DNA of 7,264 bases, taken from contig JAHEML010000001.1 in assembly GCA_024643705.1 (NCBI GenBank), positions 1 through 7,264 on the forward strand, given 5' to 3'. Below the pieces are notes generated by a model. It did no database searches, had not been told where the DNA came from, and worked only from the letters and a program-made list of their open reading frames with translations. The position numbers and the translations under genes are program-made. The DNA comes from Caldilineaceae bacterium. Its GTDB lineage: Bacteria; Chloroflexota; Anaerolineae; Caldilineales; Caldilineaceae. Positions 1 through 5,528 of this stretch are shown in pieces. How positions within the stretch are numbered: position 1 is the first letter of the stretch; each line of letters starts with the position of its first letter.

Positions 1-936
1 ACGACGGTGACCTTCAGCTTGCCCGCCAACACAGCGGGTGGTACCTTCACGGCTGGGAACACATGCACCACCACAGGTGGAGCATGTACGATCACCATCA
101 ATGGCAGCCAAGCAGGCAGTGTGACCTTGCAGGCGACTTCGACTGTTACAGTCAGTGGTGTGAGCATTACCCGCACGACCAGCACAACACCCAACACGAC
201 TGCAGGCGGTTCGGTTAATGCAGTGAAGAGCTATGTGGACCTGCGCATCATCCTCAGCCCGTTGACTGATACGAATGCAGTGGGCGATCCCCATACCTTT
301 ACGGCGACAGTGCAGCAGAACACGGGCAGCGGCTGGGCGAGTGTGCCAGATAATACACTAGTGACCTTCAGCTTGCCCGCCAACACAGCGGGTGGTACCT
401 TCACGGCTGGTAACACATGCACCACCACAGGTGGAGCATGTACGATCACCATCAATGGCAGCCAAGCAGGCAGTGTGACCTTGCAGGCGACTTCGACTGT
501 TACAGTCAGCGGTGTGAGCATCACCCGCACGACCAGCACAACACCCAACACGACTGCAGGCGGTTCGGTTAATGCAGTGAAGACCTATGTGGACCTGCGC
601 ATCATTCTTAGCCCGTTAACTGATACCAATGCAGTGGGTGATCCCCATACCTTCACGGCGACGGTGCAACAGAACACGGGCAGTGGTTGGGCGAGTGTGC
701 CCAATGGTAGAACGGTCATCTTCAGCTTGCTGAACAACACTGCTGGCGCATCCTTCACGGCTGGGAACACATGCACCACCACAGGTGGAGCATGTACGAT
801 CATTATCAACAGCACCCAGGCAGGTAGTGTTGATTTGGAAGCCACATCGACCGTGATCGTTAGTGGTCAGACGATTGCGCGCACGACCAGCACAACACCC
901 AACACGGATGCTGGCGGTTCGGTCAATGCGAACAAG
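1..936 (+). repeat. In-frame tandem repeat, 354-bp period (118 residues), about 2.6 copies
   Basis: Taking YVDLRI as the unit start, copy 1 is partial (1-228), copy 2 is complete (229-582) and copy 3 is complete but diverged at its C-terminal end (583-936). The array continues left of the window. Over 7-228 versus 361-582 there are only 3 differences in 222 bases (57/411, 156/510, 168/522), all at silent third positions. Copies 2 and 3 differ at 12 of the first 120 bases, 11 of them silent, and then diverge in protein from about residue 235 (TVIFSLLNN replaces LVTFSLPAN). Each unit encodes one Ig-like beta-sandwich, judging by alternating T/V/S strands and the conserved cysteine pair. The very high identity indicates recent duplication or ongoing conversion. 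Confidence 0.95.
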
Positions 937-2193
937 CTGTATGTAGCAGGCTCGATTGGCGACTTCGTCTGGTGGGATATCGACAAAGATGGTGTGCAGG
1001 ATGTAGGGGAGCCGGGCATCAATGATGTCACAGTGCGTCTCTACCCCACCGCAACATGTACGGGCAGCCCGACGGCTACCACGACAACCGCAAATGGTGG
1101 TACACCAGCCACAGACGGTTATTACAACTTCGGTGGTCTGGGTACGGGTACCTACTGTGTCGAGATCCTTCCCAGCGAATTCACTTCTGGTGAACTGGTC
1201 AACTGGATTGCCAGCCCCCAGAATACACCATCCGATGATACCAAAGACTCGGATGCCAATCCCACAACCCACCAGATTACCAATATCTCGATCAATCCGG
1301 TGAGTGGCGTACAAAATGATCCGACCAACGACTTCGGTTTCTACAAGAATGCAGGCTATACGCTCACCAAGGTTCGCATCACGGACCCATCCCTATCGGG
1401 TGTGCGTATCACCGAGCAGATTAGCTACAACATCACGGTTGTGAATACGGGAACAACCTGGCTGACTGTGATTCCGATTTCGGATACCTTTGACACCACG
1501 TACCTTCAGTTCTTGAGTGCCAAGATTGGGATCGTCAATACACCGCCAGATTCGTCGGATCTGACCAATGATCCGATCCAGACGCGGTTCTGGAATGATA
1601 TTACTGGCGCTGGCTCCCTGGCTCCTGGTGGAACCATTGTGCTGAATGTGGTCTTTGTCGGTGTGGGTGATACCACTCAACTGGCACCCCAGAATCCATG
1701 TTCACAACCCCAAGCTGCTTGTAATGAAGTAAGCACAAGCACCCAAGGTGGCGTCGGACCGACATCTGACCCAGATGGCCCAACTGGACCACTGGGCGAC
1801 AACAGCCCGACTGGTGATAACGAAACGCTTGCTCCAAAAGAAAGCGAATCACCGGCCAAGATTGTCAACCCAACTGCTGTATCTCTACGTAACCATGGTT
1901 TGTCCATCGGCAGCGGTAGTGTGACTCTCAGTTGGACGACCGTGAATGAGTCGGAAATCAGCAGCTTCAATGTCTATCGGATTGAACGCAGTGGCCTGAA
2001 GACTCTGGTTGGCTCTGTATCCGCTCAAAAACCGGGCCAGGCTGATGGTTCCAGTTATAGCCTGATCGATAACGACGCTCATATTGCTGTCGCCTATACC
2101 TACCTGCTGGAAGCCAAGACCTTCAGCGGTGGCGTAGAAAGCCAGACTCTCGGCATGAAAAGTGTGGTCTGGTTGGCGAATTTGGAGCGGTAG
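1..2193 (+). CDS. Large surface/adhesin-like repeat protein, 3' part (Ig-like repeats, SdrD-B-like, DUF11-like, FN3-like C-terminus)
   Basis: This frame is open from base 1 to the TAG at 2191-2193 and gives 730 residues. The true start lies upstream: the GTG at 7 falls inside a repeat, since the next copy has the same codon in mid-domain. Domains in window residue numbers are as follows. Residues 1-312 hold about 2.6 copies of a 118-residue Ig-like repeat of the invasin/Big-1 style, each with a CTTTGGAC cysteine pair. Residues 317-448 resemble an SdrD-B module (IGDFVWWD, then the calcium-type loop D-I-D-K-D-G-V-Q-D-x-G-E-P, closing in DFGFY). Residues 452-560 are DUF11-like (YNITVVNTG and SLAPGGTIVLNVVF). 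A linker rich in P, D, G and T covers about 583-624. An FN3-like domain starts near 625, and the protein ends VVWLANLER. It has no enzyme motif and no LPxTG anchor. The likely role is an extracellular stalk or adhesin, inferred from architecture only; substrate and partner are unknown. The signal peptide would lie outside the window. Confidence 0.88.
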   Translation, partial: TTVTFSLPANTAGGTFTAGNTCTTTGGACTITINGSQAGSVTLQATSTVTVSGVSITRTTSTTPNTTAGGSVNAVKSYVDLRIILSPLTDTNAVGDPHTFTATVQQNTGSGWASVPDNTLVTFSLPANTAGGTFTAGNTCTTTGGACTITINGSQAGSVTLQATSTVTVSGVSITRTTSTTPNTTAGGSVNAVKTYVDLRIILSPLTDTNAVGDPHTFTATVQQNTGSGWASVPNGRTVIFSLLNNTAGASFTAGNTCTTTGGACTIIINSTQAGSVDLEATSTVIVSGQTIARTTSTTPNTDAGGSVNANKLYVAGSIGDFVWWDIDKDGVQDVGEPGINDVTVRLYPTATCTGSPTATTTTANGGTPATDGYYNFGGLGTGTYCVEILPSEFTSGELVNWIASPQNTPSDDTKDSDANPTTHQITNISINPVSGVQNDPTNDFGFYKNAGYTLTKVRITDPSLSGVRITEQISYNITVVNTGTTWLTVIPISDTFDTTYLQFLSAKIGIVNTPPDSSDLTNDPIQTRFWNDITGAGSLAPGGTIVLNVVFVGVGDTTQLAPQNPCSQPQAACNEVSTSTQGGVGPTSDPDGPTGPLGDNSPTGDNETLAPKESESPAKIVNPTAVSLRNHGLSIGSGSVTLSWTTVNESEISSFNVYRIERSGLKTLVGSVSAQKPGQADGSSYSLIDNDAHIAVAYTYLLEAKTFSGGVESQTLGMKSVVWLANLER
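1873..2190 (+). other. C-terminal FN3-like domain and tail, shared with the downstream peptidase
   Basis: These are residues 625-730 of the repeat protein. The core VTLSWTTVNESEISSFNVYR aligns with VHVTWSTVTESDIVGFEVLR in the peptidase encoded at 2673-5492. Both continue with a Y-[ST]-[LF]-[IV]-D turn, a second Y-x-Y strand and a G-G-x-E loop before the tail. Both begin with T-A-V and end in a hydrophobic stretch followed by C-terminal Arg (VVWLANLER here, VLFLPTVGR there). The function is unknown; export or anchoring is an inference from its position in two unrelated proteins. Confidence 0.7.
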
Positions 2194-2248
2194 GAATTAG
2201 AATCTGTTGACGTAACATCTGCCCAGGAGTTTGGGTAGATGCTAGATG

Positions 2249-2295
2249 AATAAGGAAGGGGTAGGTGTGAAACTTTCACCTACCCCTTCCTTATT
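2249..2295 (+). terminator. Strong hairpin after the repeat-protein gene, probable (possibly bidirectional) transcription terminator
   Basis: A perfect 19-bp inverted repeat, 2249-2267 (AATAAGGAAGGGGTAGGTG) and 2277-2295, encloses a 9-base loop. It starts 56 bases after the stop at 2193. The 3' arm ends CCTTCCTTATTT, so the short T-run lies mostly inside the stem rather than after it, and the 5' arm begins with the matching A-rich end. This suits an intrinsic terminator working on either strand, though the U-tract is weak. It would separate the repeat-protein transcript from the peptidase operon. Confidence 0.7.
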
Positions 2296-2351
2296 TGGCA
2301 GGCAAAAGAAAAAGCGAATGCAACCGGCTGATGAAAAATAGCGAGTTGCGA

Positions 2352-2391
2352 GTTTGCTTGTTCCCATCGCACTGCGTGGGAACAAGCAAAC
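2352..2391. repeat. REP-like palindromic element (15-bp perfect stem)
   Basis: Arms GTTTGCTTGTTCCCA (2352-2366) and its exact complement (2377-2391) flank TCGCACTGCG. That loop can itself pair CGC with GCG after a single bulged T, giving about 18 pairs and a 3-base loop. The core GTTCCCA...TGGGAAC resembles, from memory, a dispersed intergenic palindrome found in many bacterial genomes and often linked to REP-associated transposases. No transposase is in the window. It has no T-tract, so a terminator role is less likely than for the hairpin at 2249-2295. Confidence 0.6.
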
Positions 2392-2442
2392 GTTCCGCGT
2401 CCCATTTTGTCGTTATCGGTGTCGGCTGGTCGTTGCGCCCAA

Positions 2443-2526
2443 CCTGAAAATAGAACGCTGATCGGGTGGATAATCGCGGGTATAGGCAAATTCTGTGCAA
2501 TCTGTGTCCTCGGTGGTTATTTTTAT
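2443..2526. repeat. Degenerate dispersed intergenic repeat
   Basis: The stretch contains GAAAATAGAACGCTGAT, GGATAATCGCGGGTAT and TCTGTGCAATCTGTGTCC followed by TCGGTGGTTATTTTT. On the minus strand this reads AACCACCGAGGACACAGA. I recognise this as the style of a noncoding repeat (CTGAT...CGCGGAT...ATCTGTGT) scattered between genes in diverse bacteria. The recognition is from memory, the match is imperfect, and I see no intact palindrome, so it is probably a remnant. Open frames through it on the minus strand translate to low-complexity NHRGHR-type peptides typical of such repeats and are not called as genes. Confidence 0.5.
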
Positions 2527-2593
2527 TGCTGGTTGTCTCCGGCAGAGGCATGAACATTAGCTGGAATTCCTGCTGTGTCATTCAATGTGTAAC

Positions 2594-2629
2594 ATTACCA
2601 CGGTACTATTACCACGGGATCTATACAAT
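2594..2629 (+). promoter_or_regulatory. Candidate promoter/operator upstream of the peptidase operon
   Basis: A 10-base direct repeat ATTACCACGG occurs at 2594-2603 and 2608-2617, a 14-base period. It is followed at once by TATACAAT (2622-2629), which contains TACAAT, a 5/6 match to a -10 box. No good -35 hexamer is placed 16-18 bases before it, so if real the promoter may depend on an activator binding the direct repeat. Spacing from the -10 to the GTG start at 2673 leaves a leader of roughly 35 bases. This is a weak, position-based call. Confidence 0.25.
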
Positions 2630-2663
2630 AAATCGAGCGTACTAATTCTTCGTAAATTGAGTT

Positions 2664-2668
2664 GAGGG
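2664..2668 (+). promoter_or_regulatory. Ribosome binding site for the C25 peptidase (supports the GTG start)
   Basis: GAGGG lies 4 bases before the GTG at 2673, a slightly short but workable spacing. It supports GTG over later ATGs, and the choice also preserves the basic N-region (NRNNRAFRGG) and the full hydrophobic core of the signal peptide. Confidence 0.6.
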
Positions 2669-2672
2669 AATC

Positions 2673-5492
2673 GTGAATAGAAATAACCGAGCATTTCGGG
2701 GTGGACTAAATCTGTTGGTGGTTGCCGGGGCATTTGTCCTGATTCTGGTTGGACTGATGGCGTATGAGAGTAGTCGAGCGACAGCGGCGGATCTCCCTGT
2801 GGCACCTGCTATTACAGCGGCGACGGCTGAAACTGCTACCGCGGCAGCTATTCCTCTGACTGGTACGGTGTGGACACCGCCAAGCCCATCCTACAAAATT
2901 ATTGTTGATAAAGATGGCCTCATTCAGCTTCGGTATTCCGATTTGCAGTCTGCGGGTTTGCCTGTGGATAGTCTGAACCCAAAAAGCTTTCGTCTCTATT
3001 GGATGGGGCAGGAAGTGCCGATTCAGGTGGATGGCGAAAACGATACCGTGTTCAACGGCACCGATCGCATCCTGTTTTACGGGCGCAGCATTGATTCTCT
3101 CTTTTACGAGGGCATCTGGCCGGATAATAAGTACACGGGCGAGAATGTCTATTGGCTCACGTATGGCGGGGCTGACGGCCTGCGCATGACAACCAAGAGC
3201 AGTGTCGGCGGTGGCACGGCGACAGATACGTACTCCCACAACGATCATTTTGAACGCAACCTCTCCTACTTTACCGATCGCCCTCTGATTGTGGGCGCGC
3301 CCATGCCTGGCCGCTTCCAACCTGGTGCGGACCGCTGGCAGTGGATCTGGGTGCGGAATACGCTCCCTAGTCGCAATTTCCCTTTTGCGCTTAAGAACAT
3401 TCCTGGCAGTGGCGCCGATGGGCTGGCAACTGTGCGGTTGCAGGGAACCAGCGGACGTCAATTTCTTTTTGAAACCGCTGCGCCCCACCATGTCCGTCTC
3501 TACATGAATGGCACTCTGATTTATGACAACCCCACTGCGGGCTACGATTTCGAAGCCTTTACTATCACGGCAACGGTTCCCCACAACCTCCTGCTGAACA
3601 ATGTAAACAATCTTCTGCGGGTTGAGCTTAACTCGGTTGGTAAATCAACCGAGCTATACATCAATTGGCTCGAACTTAAATATCGGGACAATCTTGTGGC
3701 AGAGAATAGCGCCCTATTCTTCGATGGCGAACCGGGTGCAGGCCCCTGGAGTTATACTGTCACCGGCTTTGGCGACAGCGACATCCGAACCTATGATGTG
3801 ACAGATAGCTCTAACCCCCAGCTTTTTACAGGGACAACCAATAGCGGCGGCAATGACGTGACCTTTGGGGACAGCGTGGGCGGTCGCCGCTATTTCGCCG
3901 TATCGGCGGCTGGCTGGCTATCCCCGCTGCGTATCGAAGCCTATGCGCCCCAAACGTCGGCCTACTCTTTCGCCGATCTGCTCTCGACCGCAAATGGATC
4001 GGACTGGATCGCGATTGCCCACAAGAGTGTCTGGTCGGAGGCTGTGCGGTTGGCTGCCTATCGGTCGCCCAAATACCGAGTGGCGGTGATTGACGTAGAT
4101 CAAATCTACGCCCAGTTCAATGGGGGCATGAGATCATCTGAATCGATTCAACAATTCTTGAGCTATGTTTATCAAAATTGGGTACCAAATGGCGATGGAA
4201 AACCGAATCAATTTGTGCTACTCTTTGGCGATGGCACAAGCGATATGCGCAATTACAAATATTCTACACCGACATTGATTCCCCCATTCCTGGTGGCCGT
4301 AGAACCAACCCTGGGGGAAACGGCCGCAGACAATCGCTATGTGACCCTGGTAGGGAACGACATATTGCCGGATATGAGTATCGGCCGTTTTCCTGTGGAC
4401 ACCCTGGCCGAGGCCGCGATTATGGTGAGCAAGACGATTCAATACGAATCGACGCCACCATTCAATGATTGGAACCTGAATTTACTCATGATTGCAGATG
4501 ATGCACCAGGTGGGGGCGGCGACTTTTTTGGTTTCTCTGATGCCTTAATCGATGGCTATGCCAGCCCCACCCAAGAGCCGGAGACCAAATTTCTTCCCGC
4601 ACCCTACACCGCTACCAAGGTCTATCTCGGCTATAATATCTATGGTCAGCCAGGCACATGCTTAACTGCTGTCGAATGCCAGCAGGATATTATTGATGGG
4701 GTGAACCAAGGCGCGCTCTTTACCAGCTATGTTGGTCATGCCCAAACCGGCAACTGGGCCACAGAGCCACTGGTCGATGCCGGCATCGTCAGCCAATTTA
4801 CCAATTACGATAAGCTCTCCATTTTTCTTGGGATGGCCTGTTTCGAGGGCTTCTTCCATCAGCCAGACCTTCAGCCCCTGGCCGAAACCTATCTGCTCAA
4901 CCCATTGGGTGGGGCAGTGGCAAGCTGGTCACCTACTGGCTTTGGCGTGGCCACGGGCCATGATTGGCTGGAGCAGGGACTCTTCCTCTCCGTTTTTCAG
5001 GATGGCGAGACTGTGCTGGGCAAGGCCAGTGATTCGGGCAAACTCTATTTGCACAATAGCGCCCCCGCTAACAAGTATGATGATTTGATCGACACTTTCC
5101 TGCTTTTTGGTGATCCAGCATTGCAGATTCAGACTTTTGTGGTGCCAACCGCCGTCGAGATGGCCGGGTTTGCTGCCCAAATCGGCGATGACGGGGTGCA
5201 TGTAACCTGGAGTACGGTGACCGAGTCGGACATTGTCGGATTCGAAGTGTTACGTGCAGACAACGCCGACGGTCAGTTTAATGTTGTCACGCCAGAGATG
5301 ATCACAGCGTTTACACCTGGCTCTTCTGAAGGCCATACGTATACATTTGTTGATACATCAGCTAACTCCAACGAAAGCTACTGGTACAAGCTGAAGGTAT
5401 TGACTTTGGATGGTGGGAGCGAGGCGTATGGTTTAGCCGCCGTTGTCCCCGCTGCTAAAAACGTACTCTTCTTGCCGACGGTCGGGCGATAA
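2673..5492 (+). CDS. Secreted C25 (gingipain-family) cysteine peptidase with C-terminal FN3-like domain
   Basis: The complete protein is 939 residues from a GTG start. Residues 1-41 form a signal peptide or N-terminal anchor (basic NRNNRAFRGG, core LNLLVVAGAFVLILVGLMAY, ATAAD near the cleavage site), followed by an Ala/Thr-rich linker to about 65. A beta domain from 74 (YKIIVDKDGLIQLRYSDL to NVYWLTYGG) and a jelly-roll-like region to about 345 precede the catalytic domain, roughly 444-815. C25 marks are FVLLFGDG (514-521), DNRYVTLVGND...IGRFPV (553-575), YVGHAQTGNW with His689, and GMACFEGFF with Cys723. The 34-residue His-Cys spacing suits the clan CD dyad. His is followed by Ala rather than the usual Gly. 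The FN3-like domain spans about 826-925, and the protein ends FLPTVGR. No C25 propeptide domain is seen, unlike in the downstream paralogue. It probably cleaves extracellular proteins; specificity cannot be read. A PorU-like processing role is the alternative. Confidence 0.92.
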   Translation: MNRNNRAFRGGLNLLVVAGAFVLILVGLMAYESSRATAADLPVAPAITAATAETATAAAIPLTGTVWTPPSPSYKIIVDKDGLIQLRYSDLQSAGLPVDSLNPKSFRLYWMGQEVPIQVDGENDTVFNGTDRILFYGRSIDSLFYEGIWPDNKYTGENVYWLTYGGADGLRMTTKSSVGGGTATDTYSHNDHFERNLSYFTDRPLIVGAPMPGRFQPGADRWQWIWVRNTLPSRNFPFALKNIPGSGADGLATVRLQGTSGRQFLFETAAPHHVRLYMNGTLIYDNPTAGYDFEAFTITATVPHNLLLNNVNNLLRVELNSVGKSTELYINWLELKYRDNLVAENSALFFDGEPGAGPWSYTVTGFGDSDIRTYDVTDSSNPQLFTGTTNSGGNDVTFGDSVGGRRYFAVSAAGWLSPLRIEAYAPQTSAYSFADLLSTANGSDWIAIAHKSVWSEAVRLAAYRSPKYRVAVIDVDQIYAQFNGGMRSSESIQQFLSYVYQNWVPNGDGKPNQFVLLFGDGTSDMRNYKYSTPTLIPPFLVAVEPTLGETAADNRYVTLVGNDILPDMSIGRFPVDTLAEAAIMVSKTIQYESTPPFNDWNLNLLMIADDAPGGGGDFFGFSDALIDGYASPTQEPETKFLPAPYTATKVYLGYNIYGQPGTCLTAVECQQDIIDGVNQGALFTSYVGHAQTGNWATEPLVDAGIVSQFTNYDKLSIFLGMACFEGFFHQPDLQPLAETYLLNPLGGAVASWSPTGFGVATGHDWLEQGLFLSVFQDGETVLGKASDSGKLYLHNSAPANKYDDLIDTFLLFGDPALQIQTFVVPTAVEMAGFAAQIGDDGVHVTWSTVTESDIVGFEVLRADNADGQFNVVTPEMITAFTPGSSEGHTYTFVDTSANSNESYWYKLKVLTLDGGSEAYGLAAVVPAAKNVLFLPTVGR
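5148..5489 (+). other. C-terminal FN3-like domain and FLPTVGR tail of the peptidase
   Basis: These are residues 826-939 of the peptidase. The segment starts T-A-V-E-M, carries VHVTWSTVTESDIVGFEVLR and a YTFVDTSAN...YWYKLKVLTLDGG strand pair, and ends NVLFLPTVGR at the stop. It is the counterpart of residues 625-730 of the upstream repeat protein. Tails of the type [FY]-L-P-x-[VI]-x-R are, as I recall, frequent in secreted Chloroflexota proteins; whether they are a sorting signal is not established to my knowledge. Confidence 0.7.
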
Positions 5493-5528
5493 CAGGCATC
5501 ATCAACCAACGGATGTGACTGAACCAAA

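Larger units (their letters stand above)
2194..2672. other. Intergenic region without a credible gene
   Basis: This 479-base gap holds the terminator hairpin, the REP-like palindrome, the dispersed-repeat remnant and the candidate promoter listed separately. The stretches 2296-2351, 2392-2442 and 2527-2593 show nothing I can name. The minus-strand open frames at 2280-2489 and 2291-2581 overlap each other, run through the palindromes and encode no recognisable protein. No tRNA or other structured RNA gene is apparent. Confidence 0.7.

Noticed and set aside
7..9. GTG as the start codon of the repeat protein
   Set aside because: The same codon recurs inside the next repeat copy (361-363) preceded by coding sequence, and the frame is open to base 1. 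The gene begins upstream of the window.
1..936. CRISPR-like array
   Set aside because: The repeats have a 354-bp period with no spacers and encode one continuous protein, so they are domain duplications.
616..1314. Long minus-strand open frame (232 residues) opposite the repeat protein
   Set aside because: It lies wholly inside the adhesin gene, mirrors its Thr/Gly codon bias (Cys/Arg-rich product), has no recognisable domain, and shifts through the internal repeats. It is a shadow frame.
2190..2193. LPxTG or other classical sortase signal at the end of the repeat protein
   Set aside because: The last 30 residues contain no LPxTG-like motif, no long hydrophobic helix and no basic cluster beyond the single terminal Arg.
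2280..2581. Overlapping minus-strand frames in the intergenic gap
   Set aside because: They run through two palindromic elements and a dispersed repeat. The NHRGHR-type translation is characteristic of noncoding repeat sequence rather than of a protein.
2706..3584. Minus-strand open frame (292 residues) opposite the peptidase
   Set aside because: It is fully antisense to well-supported signal-peptide and beta-domain coding sequence. Its Arg/His-rich product has no family resemblance.
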